A DNA stretch of 55,183 nt from the NCBI GenBank assembly GCA_002441135.1, contig DJVJ01000028.1:1-55183 (forward strand), read 5' to 3'. The DNA is from Caryophanales bacterium UBA6259 (GTDB lineage: Bacteria > Bacillota > Bacilli > Tepidibacillales > Tepidibacillaceae). This document shows, piece after piece, positions 35,063 to 43,543 of the stretch. Position 1 is the stretch's first letter. Every line of letters starts with the position of its first letter. The position numbers and the translations under genes are program-made. The notes beneath the pieces are model-generated. The model was not told the origin of the DNA. It saw only the letters and a list, made by a program, of their open reading frames with translations, and ran no database searches.

Positions 35063-35479
35063 TTGAAACAATTAAAACTAAATCAAAAGAAAAAAAAAGA
35101 ACAAGGCTTCACTTTAGTGGAACTATTAATTGTGCTTTTTATCATTGGGGTTTTAATGTCAATTGTTGTACCTAATATTAGAGCAGCAGGTGAAAAGGCT
35201 CAGTCAAGAGCTTGTTTAGCAAACCAAAAACTGATTCATGTTCAAATGGAAAATTACTACTTAGAAAATGGAGAATATCCACCAGATTCAGATGAGTTAA
35301 CTGGCTCAACAGAGGGTGATTTTTTATATGTACTATACGAAGAAAATTATTTAGACAGTATTCCAAGCTGTCCGGTGATAAGCGGAAAATATGATTATGA
35401 AATAGACGCGATTACAGGAAAGTTGAGAATTGGGTGTATACATCATAATCCTTTAAATGCCGCAGAATCTTCAGAGTAA
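35063..35479 (+). CDS. comGC: Major pseudopilin ComGC
   Basis: A 138-residue type IV-like prepilin. The cleavage and methylation motif is KEQG|FTLVELLIVLFIIG, with the conserved Glu at +5, followed by a hydrophobic assembly helix. Two cysteines near the C-terminus (C-P-V near residue 103 and the C in RIGCIHH) may form a disulfide, as in GspG-like pseudopilins. It is somewhat longer than Bacillus ComGC (about 98 residues) because of a C-terminal extension. Start is TTG with AAGGAGG upstream; the longer frame from 34982 runs inside comGB. Processed by ComC peptidase. Confidence 0.93.
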   Translation: MKQLKLNQKKKKEQGFTLVELLIVLFIIGVLMSIVVPNIRAAGEKAQSRACLANQKLIHVQMENYYLENGEYPPDSDELTGSTEGDFLYVLYEENYLDSIPSCPVISGKYDYEIDAITGKLRIGCIHHNPLNAAESSE

Positions 35480-35512
35480 TATTAAAAATCATTAGGAAGG
35501 ATGATAGCTTGT

Positions 35513-35941
35513 ATGAAAAACGAAAAGGGCGTCAGCTTGGTTGAAGTATTATTAGTACTCTTTATTCTTACTATCATAATGTCTATTGTTATCCCTAATT
35601 TTTGGTCCATGTCTGAACACTATTTAATGGAAGGTTGGATTCAACAATTTATTATTACATATTATTGGTCACAACAGCAGGCAATTTATCAAGATCAATG
35701 GGTCGAAATAATATTATATCCTTCACTGAATCTTTATGTTGTGAAGAATGGAGAAGGAATTTTAAAAAAAATTACTTATAATAAGGGCATTCGCATTACT
35801 AATACTTTAAACAATAACCGTATTCGATTTAATGCTAATGGAAATCTAGCTCTTCAAAATGGCACGATCACTATAAAAACCAAAAATAAAGTAAGACAAA
35901 TAGTCATTCAGATGTATACCGGGCAAATATATGCAACATGA
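35513..35941 (+). CDS. comGD: Minor pseudopilin ComGD
   Basis: A 142-residue prepilin with leader MKNEKG|VSLVEVLLVLFIL and the Glu at +5. The rest is beta-rich, as in GspH-like minor pseudopilins. Start: ATG at 35513; an alternative ATG at 35501 would add four residues. GGAAGG lies about 12 bases before the former and abuts the latter. The last codons overlap comGE by 11 bp. Confidence 0.82.
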   Translation: MKNEKGVSLVEVLLVLFILTIIMSIVIPNFWSMSEHYLMEGWIQQFIITYYWSQQQAIYQDQWVEIILYPSLNLYVVKNGEGILKKITYNKGIRITNTLNNNRIRFNANGNLALQNGTITIKTKNKVRQIVIQMYTGQIYAT

Positions 35942-36320
35942 TCAAAAGGGGTTTATTTTATTTGAAAGTCTTATTGTCTTATTTGTGTTTACTATCGTGA
36001 TTTTAAGCTATTTTGTTATTTATTCCCACATTATGAACCAGCGAGCAGACAGATCAGAATTTTTTCAGGCTTTTCTATTAGCTCGTTCTGAATTAGAGAA
36101 CGCAACATTAGAATGTGAGCCAGCTTTTGTAACGAAATCCATATATTCTGTTTATGTGGATTTAACCTCCTATGATGAACATATTCAGGAAGTACAAGTA
36201 TCAGTTCAATGGGAAGGGAGAAACGGAGAATTAAAGAATATCAAGCTAAAAAAACTAGTGCTTTTATCAGGGGACGAAATAACTCATGGTCAAATAAAGG
36301 ATTTACTTATGTTGAATTAA
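35931..36320 (+). CDS. comGE: Minor pseudopilin ComGE
   Basis: A 129-residue prepilin-like protein: MQHDQKG|FILFESLIVLFVF with Glu at +5, then a mixed domain. Length and position in the operon match ComGE. The start overlaps the comGD end, and its 3' third overlaps the comGF frame by 112 bp, which is long for this operon. No own ribosome binding site is visible. Confidence 0.75.
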   Translation: MQHDQKGFILFESLIVLFVFTIVILSYFVIYSHIMNQRADRSEFFQAFLLARSELENATLECEPAFVTKSIYSVYVDLTSYDEHIQEVQVSVQWEGRNGELKNIKLKKLVLLSGDEITHGQIKDLLMLN

Positions 36321-36739
36321 TGATTGCGTTAACGGTTATTATCTTTGTGAGTACCATCTTTATTGATATTTTACTTATTACCAATAAGGAAAAACAGAAA
36401 CAACAGGAATTACAGATATTAGAACATTCTTATATTATTGGATACTATTATTTGCGATCACAAATTATCAATGCTGATTCCTTATTAGGAGGAGGACAAC
36501 TTCTTGTAATTAAACAGGGGTTTTCCTCACAAGAAATACGAAAGTATGGTGATAAAGTTAATCGTTATATTGAAAATAATCCAGGTGTTATTAATGTTTT
36601 TCAGTTTGTGGAACACATCAATTTTGAAATTTTACCACAACAGATGGGAATTAGGATGTATGGAAAATTAAAGAAAGGAGGATCAACATTGGATTTTGAT
36701 GAGGTAATATTAAGAAAAAAGAATGAAAATGATCGGTAA
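36209..36739 (+). CDS. comGF: Minor pseudopilin ComGF
   Basis: A 176-residue protein with a GspJ-like type. The prepilin motif SNKG|FTYVELMIALTVIIF has the Glu at +5 but follows an unusually long leader of 31 residues. No later start codon exists in frame before the motif, so the ATG at 36209 inside comGE, or an unseen alternative initiation codon, must be used. The mature part has the hydrophobic helix and a domain with VINVFQFVEHINFEI, consistent with ComGF. The 112-bp overlap with comGE is notable. Confidence 0.75.
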   Translation: MGREKRRIKEYQAKKTSAFIRGRNNSWSNKGFTYVELMIALTVIIFVSTIFIDILLITNKEKQKQQELQILEHSYIIGYYYLRSQIINADSLLGGGQLLVIKQGFSSQEIRKYGDKVNRYIENNPGVINVFQFVEHINFEILPQQMGIRMYGKLKKGGSTLDFDEVILRKKNENDR

Positions 36740-37130
36740 TCAAGAAGGAAACGTATTATTATTGTTTTTGATTGGGATATTTATCTTCGTATTCTTGGTA
36801 ATTGAGATTATGTATCAGGATGTGCTTTGGATGGAAAACCAAATTTCACTAGAAAATGAAGAATATCTAAATAATCTACTAGAATCTGGATATACTTTAG
36901 CCGTTGCTGAATTGTATCAAATAGACACAGAAACTATTAAGGATATAGAGGTAAAAACGATTCATTATGATAATATTACTTACAAACTAGAATATATATC
37001 ATCTACAACAGAAGATGGTATAATGGATATCATCGTTAGCATGCCGTATTTGACCAAAAAATATCTTAAGATCAAATTTGATTATTTCAATCGATCCATT
37101 ATTTTGTGGGAGGAGCTATTTTCGTCATGA
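36723..37130 (+). CDS. comGG: ComGG-like pseudopilus protein
   Basis: A 135-residue protein with an N-terminal hydrophobic helix (GNVLLLFLIGIFIFVFLVI) but no clear prepilin cleavage motif, which is like ComGG. The rest is predicted mixed with acidic character. It overlaps comGF by 17 bp and its stop overlaps the aroK start as ATGA. Sequence conservation in ComGG is low, so the call rests mainly on position. Confidence 0.68.
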   Translation: MKMIGNQEGNVLLLFLIGIFIFVFLVIEIMYQDVLWMENQISLENEEYLNNLLESGYTLAVAELYQIDTETIKDIEVKTIHYDNITYKLEYISSTTEDGIMDIIVSMPYLTKKYLKIKFDYFNRSIILWEELFSS

Positions 37131-37660
37131 ATAAACCAATTAAACATGTAATTTTAATCGGTTTTATGGGTACTGGTAAAAGTACTGTCGGAAAAGCGCT
37201 AGCTAAGAATTTACGAGTATCGTTTGTGGACACAGATCAAGCCGTAGAATCGTATGAAGGGGTGCCCATATCTGAAATATTTGCAACAGAAGGGGAGCCA
37301 TACTTTCGTAAGGTAGAATCAAAGGTCTTAGAGCAGGTTCTCGATTATTCAGATACACAACAAGTGATTGCAACAGGTGGTGGCATTATTTTAGCTGAGA
37401 AAAATCGCCAGCTGTTAGATGACCATCATGTTTTTTTGCTGCAAGCTAGTATTGGTGAGATTTTATCGAGGATAAAGAAGGAACAGCATCAACGGCCACT
37501 CTTAGGAAAAGAGGAAGAGATTCAAGAAAGAATCACCAATTTGTTAACACAACGAAATGCCTTATATGAGTATTCAGCCGATTATATTGTAAATACAGAT
37601 CAGAAAACCGTCGAAACCATTGTTGGAGAAATTAAAGATTATCTAGGTGTTTTAATCTAA
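37127..37660 (+). CDS. aroK: Shikimate kinase
   Basis: A 177-residue P-loop enzyme that phosphorylates shikimate in chorismate synthesis. Walker A is GFMGTGKST (12-20), then the shikimate-binding DTD region (FVDTDQAVESYEGVPISEIF), the E-x-x-FR motif (GEPYFRKVESKVL), the GGG motif (VIATGGGIIL) and the lid arginine in QRPLL. The ATG overlaps the comGG stop (ATGA), and GGGAGGAG lies about 11 bases upstream. Its coupling to the competence operon is known from other Bacilli neighbourhoods. It acts in the cytoplasm. Confidence 0.95.
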   Translation: MNKPIKHVILIGFMGTGKSTVGKALAKNLRVSFVDTDQAVESYEGVPISEIFATEGEPYFRKVESKVLEQVLDYSDTQQVIATGGGIILAEKNRQLLDDHHVFLLQASIGEILSRIKKEQHQRPLLGKEEEIQERITNLLTQRNALYEYSADYIVNTDQKTVETIVGEIKDYLGVLI

Positions 37661-37735
37661 ATATCATTGTAAATATTCATTGTCCCTCTTATAAAATGGC
37701 TACTTTTTGTAGATACTGAGAATGGAAGGGGGATA

Positions 37736-37909
37736 ATGATGAAAACTAATGATTTAGTTAAATACCTTACTGTACAAGTCGTATCAAGAATTGATCAGCC
37801 GAAAAAAGGCCCAAGGGTAAAGGAGCGAGATGATAATTTTTCTACTCGATGGTTCGGACTCATTCCACTTTCACTTCGCTTGCTCCGTAAACAGCTAAGA
37901 AAACATTAA
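37736..37909 (+). CDS. yqzE: YqzE-like small protein
   Basis: A 57-residue basic protein: MMKTNDLVKYLTVQVVSRID, then QPKKGPRVKERDD and the C-terminal WFGLIPLSLRLLRKQLRKH. The pattern 'K[ST]ND-x-VK-[YF]-LT-x-x-[FV]-V' and the 'WFG-x-[LI]P' tail match the YqzE family, which lies in the comG-yqhG interval in Bacillus subtilis. A strong GGAAGGGGG site precedes the double ATG. Function is unknown; it may be associated with competence. Confidence 0.78.
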   Translation: MMKTNDLVKYLTVQVVSRIDQPKKGPRVKERDDNFSTRWFGLIPLSLRLLRKQLRKH

Positions 37910-37984
37910 AATATACGTTTTCTGCTATCCTAGTATAGTTCATTTTCCTCTTGCTCATATTAAATATGAGAGGGGGTGTAATCA

Positions 37985-38224
37985 TTGCAACGTGTCGCAG
38001 TTGAACCAACACTTTCACAAGTGAAACAATATCTTCAAGCACAAGGTTTAGATGTAACTGATTTAAATCAGCAAGCAACCAATGCAGATGTGTATGTAAT
38101 ATCTGGTCAAGATAAAGACGTTTTAGGAATGCAAGACACAACAACCAAAGCTTCTGTTATTAATGCAGCAGGTTTATCCGCCGAAGAAGTATATCAGGCG
38201 CTAAACAATTTAAATCAACTATAA
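37985..38224 (+). CDS. UPF0180 (YkuS-like) protein
   Basis: A 79-residue protein resembling the UPF0180/YkuS family: VAVEPTLSQVKQYLQAQGLD at the start, VISGQDKDVLGMQDTTTKAS in the middle and VINAAGLSAEEVYQALNN at the end. In the standard family the region before 'VISGQD' carries cysteines; here none are seen. The start is probably TTG or the in-frame ATG-like codon after GAGGGGGTG. Function is unknown; it is a small cytoplasmic protein often found alone. Confidence 0.75.
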   Translation: MQRVAVEPTLSQVKQYLQAQGLDVTDLNQQATNADVYVISGQDKDVLGMQDTTTKASVINAAGLSAEEVYQALNNLNQL

Positions 38225-38232
38225 ATAATGAT

Positions 38233-38267
38233 AAAAAGAGCAATGACAGCCATTGCTCTTTTATTTT
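38233..38267. terminator. Bidirectional terminator
   Basis: AAAAGAGCAATG pairs with CATTGCTCTTTT around a 5-nt loop. It overlaps the stop codon of the minus-strand gene. Confidence 0.85.
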
Positions 38268-39127
38268 TGTACAATTACTCCATATTGTAGAAGGTCTTCA
38301 TAAAGAATATATCGATTCATATCAAGAATTTCATCATAAATAGACAAATATAAGTAATTATCCCATTGCTGAAAGCCTGTGATTGGGTAGGCAAAGGTTA
38401 CCAGTCCATCCATTTTGGTGCCAGTTACCATTAACACCTGTTCCTTTTTGATCGCTGCGATTGTTTCTTCCTTAGATAAGCTTAACTTAGGCGTAGGAAC
38501 AAGCCAAGACAAGTCGGAATTAGGATTAAAGATTGCACCACTAATAATTTGATAGGAGTCTGTACTTCTCTCTTTAAAGGTGTAATAGGAATTGGTTACC
38601 TCTATTGCTTTTTGCTTTATAGGTTCTAGGCTTTTTTTAAGATCTGGAAGCCATTCTCCACTAGAGCCATCCATATAAACTGTTTCTGAACCATAGTTAA
38701 ACTCCCAAAAGCTTTCTAAAGGGCTAATATATTGAAAGCCATCAGGCTCGTGTTTTTTAATATCCTGATCAAAGATAATGGAAGTTTGATAAGGAATGCT
38801 TGTACCATAGCCGAATTCAATCATTTGTTCTTGCTCATCTTGCTTGGAAAGTACGATATAGCCTTGTTGAAGGCCATCTCTAAAAGTGATTAGTTGATGA
38901 GTTTGGCTTAATTCTTGAACTGATACCTGACTAATCTGGGAAAATTGATGTCCGATATCACTTCCTTGAAAAATGGTTGTAATCATTTTCTCGGGTGTGA
39001 TGGGAATAGGGTTATCCACCTGACTATATCCTACCTGCTGATGAACAAAAAAGAGCAACAGGGAGGTCAAAATTAATAAACCAAATTGTTTTGTTTTTAA
39101 ATGGGTATAGATTATTTCTAACATCAT
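38261..39127 (-). CDS. Membrane-anchored or exported hypothetical protein
   Basis: A 288-residue protein of unknown family. Residues 1-35 contain an N-terminal hydrophobic segment (FGLLILTSLLLFFVHQ) that is either a signal peptide or an anchor. The rest is a soluble extracytoplasmic domain with aromatic and acidic repeats. A possible internal duplication of 'Y-x-x-[YF]...W' patterns is not strong. The start at ATG 39127 has AGAGGTGAT upstream, whereas the frame open from 39190 has none. It lies in the interval normally between yqzE and yqhG. Function is not assigned. Confidence 0.7.
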   Translation of the reverse strand: MMLEIIYTHLKTKQFGLLILTSLLLFFVHQQVGYSQVDNPIPITPEKMITTIFQGSDIGHQFSQISQVSVQELSQTHQLITFRDGLQQGYIVLSKQDEQEQMIEFGYGTSIPYQTSIIFDQDIKKHEPDGFQYISPLESFWEFNYGSETVYMDGSSGEWLPDLKKSLEPIKQKAIEVTNSYYTFKERSTDSYQIISGAIFNPNSDLSWLVPTPKLSLSKEETIAAIKKEQVLMVTGTKMDGLVTFAYPITGFQQWDNYLYLSIYDEILDMNRYILYEDLLQYGVIVQK

Positions 39128-39230
39128 ATCACCTCTAGAACCTATAATAAGTAGAAAAGTCTGCAATGTCTGTTGCTTTCTGTCGGACATTTCTTAGCTT
39201 TTTATAGAAAGTTTTATCGAACAAAAAAGA

Positions 39231-39264
39231 AAAAAAGAGAAAAGATTGTAAAAAATCCTTTCTC
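39231..39264 (-). terminator. Terminator of yqhH-yqhG unit
   Basis: On the minus strand GAGAAAGGATT pairs with AATCTTTTCTC (with a G-U pair) around a 6-nt loop and is followed by a T-run. Confidence 0.8.
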
Positions 39265-39283
39265 CTTTCAGTGTATGAGCCAG

Positions 39284-40195
39284 TTATTGCAGATATTCGA
39301 CATTGTTTGTTTTAATTTCATTTAAGTAAAAAATCCCGAAATTAATAGGCATTACTTTCACTCTTGGACTATACTGCCATTTGATTTCCTCGATTCGTCT
39401 TTCTTTTTCGACAGCCTTTTCTTCAATGTCGTTATCTTGTTTATTTTTTTCTTCATCAAAACCTTCATCTGATTTTTCGTGTGGTAGACTTTGATAATAA
39501 TTTTCGATTTGCTCAAGCTCTTCTTGAAGGCGTGCTTCTGCCTCGATGGCCCAATGAAAGTCCTGTTTGTTGATTTCATGCAAGACCCACTCCTCTAGTT
39601 GAAGAGCTGCCTCTCGAACCGAGAGAAATGGCCTTGAAGCCGATACATTAAAGGGCAAAACAGGAGTAAGCTCTATTTTTCTTAAATGATTTAAAAAGTT
39701 TTCCTTCATCTCTCCATTGGCCAAATTAATTCCAAGGGAGAGGAGGATATCCTTTTTTTTATCGCTTAGAAACTCAATTTTATAATTGATCCCAAGCCAT
39801 GGATGGAGAGTTTGAATCGGGCCTTTTATCTGTGGCTGCTGATGTTGTCTATACTTAGGTATGGGATTAATCGGTACTTGATATAGACGCACGATTCTTC
39901 CTCGTTTTTTGGTTGAGTGAAAAATTTGCTGTAGCCTTCTCGACCCAAAATGAATTTCTTCTCCTCGAATATCTGTTGGTGCTTTTTCTGAGTCGAAAAT
40001 TAAATTCATGGTCATTGTTTCTGGCTCGGTCCCGGTTCGTTCCACAAAGGTCCAATAATAAGGGCGATTGGTTAAATCTTTATCTACGTCAACAGAAAGC
40101 TTTACCTGTAGATAAGCAGGATGCTTCTCTATAAAATGACATTGATGAATGTCAAGGTAATTCTCTACAAAGTTTCTTACCCACTCAGTATTCAT
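39284..40195 (-). CDS. yqhG: YqhG family protein
   Basis: A 303-residue protein matching Bacillus YqhG: VRNFVENYLDIHQCHFIEKH, VKLSVDVDKDLTNRPYYWTF and RLQQIFHSTKKRGRIVRLYQ. The C-terminal half contains a charged helical stretch (KSDEGFDEEKNKQDNDIEEK) and ends with VMPINFGIFYLNEI. It lies 28 bp after yqhH on the same strand, as in Bacillus subtilis. It probably partners the SNF2-like ATPase. Molecular function is unknown. Confidence 0.85.
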   Translation of the reverse strand: MNTEWVRNFVENYLDIHQCHFIEKHPAYLQVKLSVDVDKDLTNRPYYWTFVERTGTEPETMTMNLIFDSEKAPTDIRGEEIHFGSRRLQQIFHSTKKRGRIVRLYQVPINPIPKYRQHQQPQIKGPIQTLHPWLGINYKIEFLSDKKKDILLSLGINLANGEMKENFLNHLRKIELTPVLPFNVSASRPFLSVREAALQLEEWVLHEINKQDFHWAIEAEARLQEELEQIENYYQSLPHEKSDEGFDEEKNKQDNDIEEKAVEKERRIEEIKWQYSPRVKVMPINFGIFYLNEIKTNNVEYLQ

Positions 40196-40223
40196 AAATC
40201 GTCATTCACTCCAATGTCTTAGA

Positions 40224-41933
40224 TTAGGTTGTTGCTTGTTGTATCTTTGAGCCTAAATCTGCAAGACGTTCTTTCACGGTTCCTTTATCTTCGGTTTCTA
40301 CCATAATATCCATAATACTAGCTTCAATATTTTTAATTTGTAGCTTTTCTAAAATAGTATCTAAGGATCCAATGACATTCTCAAACATATTAATTTTTTC
40401 ATGGAGCAGATAAAGGATATGTTCTTCAATCGTATCATTGGTGGATAAATTATAGATATTAACATCTCTTGTTTGGCCAAGGCGATGAACACGGCCAATT
40501 CGTTGCTCTACTCTCATTGGGTTCCAAGGCATATCATAGTTGATGATGTGATTACAAAACTGCAGGTTAATCCCTTCGCCACCAGCCTCCGTGGCCACTA
40601 GCACCTGAGCTTTTCGTTGGAATAGCTCCATCATCCAATCCTTTTTCCCACGGTTAAACCCACCACGATAAGGGACAGCTTTAATTCCTTGTTCTTCGAG
40701 CTTGCTCATAATAAATTCTTGAGAGGCACGGTATTCCGTAAAAATAATCACTTTATCGTTAATCTCTTTTATGAGGTTAATTACCTTTTCAATTTTAGAT
40801 TGTGTTTCTACTTGCTTTGCAATCTGAACTAGCCGCAGTATTTCATTTTTCATTTCTTCATTTCCACCGGATTTTTTAAACATATTAATCAAGGTGATAA
40901 ATGCGGCATCCCTACTACTGCAAATCTCTCGTTGTAGGGTAATCAGGGCTAGCTTATTCTGAATATTACCGCTTGCTTGGCTATAATATCCCCTTACGAA
41001 ATTAGAAATTTCATTATATAATGTACGCTCCTCTGGTCTTAATTCCAGTGGAATGGTATTGACAATTCGTTTTGGGAATTCAATCTCAATGTTTTCATCG
41101 CTTCGTTTATTGCGAATCATCACTTTTTCAATTTCTTTTCGTAGCATATCCTTATTTTTCGGGCTTCGTTTGTCTTGCATATGCTCTTTTTGAAAATGAT
41201 GGAACCGTCCAAATTGGCCGGGTTTTAATAACGTGACTAGATTAAAGAGCTCAATCATATCATTTTGAATAGGGGTTGCCGTTAATAGTAAGGTATACTT
41301 CTTCTTAATTTTATTGATAAACTCCCAGTTTTTTGTTCGTTTGTTTTTAAGCTTATGTGCTTCATCCACAATCAACATGTCATAGTGGTTATTCATCACA
41401 TGTTCACGGTGAGGAGGCCGTTTTGCTGTATCCATTGAAGCGACAATAATATCATAGCTATCCCACATATATTCTTTTTTTTGTGCCACTGCCGGAATAT
41501 CGAATTTCTGGTTTAACTCTCTCGTCCATTGAAGAACGAGTGATGCAGGGACAAGAATTAATGCCTTTTTAATCAATCCTCTTACTAGATATTCCTTTAA
41601 AATTAAGCCAGCCTCAATAGTTTTTCCTAAACCAACCTCATCTGCTAAAATGGCACGACCATGCATCTCATTCAATACTTTTTTTGCTGTTTCAATTTGA
41701 TGACTAAAAGGCTCTACTTTGGTCAGATGAGCAAGTGCTTGAAGCTGATTAAAATCGGTTACTTGTAAGGCTTCCTCTGCTTGATGGGAAAGCTTAAATA
41801 CTTCCCATGAATCCCATGGCCCATCATGATGTATGGAGTTTTGCAAATCAGTAATCCATTGCTGATCAAAATAGATGGGAACCTTTTGAACTCCGAGATC
41901 AAAGGAATATATCTTATCCTGAGCGTTATTCAT
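40224..41933 (-). CDS. yqhH: SNF2-family helicase/ATPase YqhH
   Basis: A 569-residue superfamily 2 DNA translocase. Motif I is DEVGLGKTIEAG (98-109), motif II VDEAHKLKN, motif III LLLTATPIQND, and motifs V and VI are ATEAGGEGINL and QRIGRVHRLGQTR in the C-terminal helicase half. It probably moves on DNA and remodels protein-DNA complexes. AAGGAGA lies seven bases before the ATG at 41933, which I prefer over the frame open from 41966. It is divergent from the gcv operon and co-transcribed with yqhG. Confidence 0.92.
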   Translation of the reverse strand: MNNAQDKIYSFDLGVQKVPIYFDQQWITDLQNSIHHDGPWDSWEVFKLSHQAEEALQVTDFNQLQALAHLTKVEPFSHQIETAKKVLNEMHGRAILADEVGLGKTIEAGLILKEYLVRGLIKKALILVPASLVLQWTRELNQKFDIPAVAQKKEYMWDSYDIIVASMDTAKRPPHREHVMNNHYDMLIVDEAHKLKNKRTKNWEFINKIKKKYTLLLTATPIQNDMIELFNLVTLLKPGQFGRFHHFQKEHMQDKRSPKNKDMLRKEIEKVMIRNKRSDENIEIEFPKRIVNTIPLELRPEERTLYNEISNFVRGYYSQASGNIQNKLALITLQREICSSRDAAFITLINMFKKSGGNEEMKNEILRLVQIAKQVETQSKIEKVINLIKEINDKVIIFTEYRASQEFIMSKLEEQGIKAVPYRGGFNRGKKDWMMELFQRKAQVLVATEAGGEGINLQFCNHIINYDMPWNPMRVEQRIGRVHRLGQTRDVNIYNLSTNDTIEEHILYLLHEKINMFENVIGSLDTILEKLQIKNIEASIMDIMVETEDKGTVKERLADLGSKIQQATT

Positions 41934-42039
41934 GGGGAAATCTCCTTTTTCTATAAAAAAATTCATGTATAATTTAGTATGGATTGAATATCCATCTTTT
42001 ATGACAAATAATCTGCAAAAGAATGATAAAAAGCTATCA

Positions 42040-42063
42040 TGAAAACGTTTTACTTGTTATAAT
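42040..42063 (+). promoter_or_regulatory. gcv promoter -10 with overlapping cre-like palindrome
   Basis: TATAAT at 42058-42063 is a consensus -10. TGAAAACGTTTTAC at 42040-42053 matches 12 of 14 positions of the CcpA catabolite-repression consensus and lies between -35 and -10. The -35 (TATCAT) is poor. Both are pattern matches only. Confidence 0.4.
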
Positions 42064-42099
42064 AGGGGAGAAAAATAGATTATTTTTACAATTACATAT

Positions 42100-42292
42100 A
42101 AGGCAGAGGAAGGAATAGGGAGAGACTACAAAGATTGTGTATTGTAGCGCCGAAGGAGCAAGCCCGAAAAAAGGTGAATCTCTCAGGCAAATGTACGTAT
42201 TCTGGATGCAACTCTGGAGAGAGTCTGAATAATTGGACCGCCAAAGGGGAAACTTAGTTTTAAGGTAACTCTCAGGCAAAAAGGACAGAGCA
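42100..42292 (+). ncRNA. Tandem glycine riboswitch
   Basis: Two glycine aptamers in series control the gcv operon. Aptamer 1 (about 42117-42200) has GGGAGAGAC, the GCCGAAGGAGCAA core and GAATCTCTCAGGCAAA. Aptamer 2 (about 42210-42290) has GGAGAGAGTC, ACCGCCAAAGGGGAAAC and AACTCTCAGGCAAAAAGGAC. Both share the conserved AGGCAAA 3' motif and pairing of the outer stems GGAGAG and CTCTCA. Glycine binding is known to turn on gcv expression in Bacillus by preventing formation of the following terminator. Confidence 0.95.
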
Positions 42293-42327
42293 AAGTAGAA
42301 ATTTTCTATTTTGCTGTGCCCTTTTTC
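42283..42327 (+). terminator. Riboswitch expression-platform terminator
   Basis: GGACAGAGCAAAGTAGAAA pairs imperfectly with TCTATTTTGCTGTGCC and is followed by CTTTTTC. The 5' arm starts in the last segment of aptamer 2, so ligand binding would block the hairpin, consistent with an ON switch. Confidence 0.85.
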
Positions 42328-42390
42328 TTTTTTCATCATGAATTACTAAGTAAAAAGAAATTTTTAAATATTAAAGTTGGAGGTGGTTGT

Positions 42391-43491
42391 ATGTCGCAAG
42401 CATTAAAAAGAACCCCACTTTTTCCACTCTATGAGAAGTATGGCGCAAAGATCATAGATTTTGGAGGATGGGAGCTGCCTGTACAATTTACAAGCATTCT
42501 AGATGAACATAAGGCAGTAAGAGAAAGAGCAGGTTTATTTGATGTTTCCCACATGGGGGAAGTGGATGTCAAAGGAAAGGATGCTCTTGCTTATATTCAA
42601 AAATTAGTGACCAATGACGTAGCCAAGCTCGTGGACGGGAAAGCATTATACAGCCCAATGTGTTATCCAGATGGTGGAACCGTTGATGACCTATTGGTCT
42701 ACCGCTATAATGAAGAGCATTACCTCATTGTAATCAACGCAGCTAATATTGATAAGGACGTTGAATGGATGAAGCAAAACCTTGAGGGTGAGGTTACCTT
42801 AGAGAATATTTCTCCTCAAGTATCACAGCTTGCATTACAAGGACCACTTGCAGAAAAGGTATTGCAAAAGCTGACCGATACCGATTTATCCGAAATTGCT
42901 TTCTTTCATTTTAAAACCGATGTAAACTTAAATGGGATAAAAGGCTTGGTATCTAGAACTGGTTATACTGGAGAAGATGGCTTCGAAATTTATTTATCCA
43001 ATGAAGACGCGCCAAAACTTTGGGATATAATATTAGAAGCTGGTAAAGACGAAGAGGTACTTCCTTGTGGTTTAGGGGCAAGAGATACCTTGCGTTTTGA
43101 AGCAAAGCTGCCTTTATATGGACAAGAATTATCAAAAGATATTTCTCCTATTGAAGCAGGCATAGGTTTTTTTGTAAAATTGGATAAGGGTGACTTCATT
43201 GGCCGGGATGCGTTAGCTCTTCAAAAAGCAAACGGCGCACCTAGAAAGCTAGTTGGTATTGAAATGATTGAAAGAGGTATTCCTCGTACTCATTATCCTG
43301 TTTACATAGGAGAGGAGCTTATCGGTGAAGTAACTACTGGTACTCAATCTCCAACTCTAAAAAAGAATTTAGGGTTAGCTTTGATTAAATCAGAGCATGC
43401 AGCAATTGGAACAGAAGTATGGGTTGAAATTCGAAATAAAAAGGTAAAAGCAGAAGTAGTAAAATCTCCTTTTTATAAACGAGGAAACTAA
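42391..43491 (+). CDS. gcvT: Glycine cleavage system T protein (aminomethyltransferase)
   Basis: A 366-residue folate-dependent enzyme that transfers the aminomethyl group from GcvH to tetrahydrofolate. Conserved segments include FDVSHMGEVDVKG, the catalytic aspartate in ALYSPMCYPDGGTVDDLLVY and SRTGYTGEDGFEIY. The C-terminal beta domain ends PFYKRG. The ATG at 42391 follows GGAGGTGG; the longer frame from 42316 runs through the terminator. First gene of the operon after the riboswitch. Confidence 0.96.
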   Translation: MSQALKRTPLFPLYEKYGAKIIDFGGWELPVQFTSILDEHKAVRERAGLFDVSHMGEVDVKGKDALAYIQKLVTNDVAKLVDGKALYSPMCYPDGGTVDDLLVYRYNEEHYLIVINAANIDKDVEWMKQNLEGEVTLENISPQVSQLALQGPLAEKVLQKLTDTDLSEIAFFHFKTDVNLNGIKGLVSRTGYTGEDGFEIYLSNEDAPKLWDIILEAGKDEEVLPCGLGARDTLRFEAKLPLYGQELSKDISPIEAGIGFFVKLDKGDFIGRDALALQKANGAPRKLVGIEMIERGIPRTHYPVYIGEELIGEVTTGTQSPTLKKNLGLALIKSEHAAIGTEVWVEIRNKKVKAEVVKSPFYKRGN

Positions 43492-43543
43492 AGCAGATTT
43501 TAAAAATTAAAAATGGTGAAGTAAAATTGGGAGGTTAATTAAG

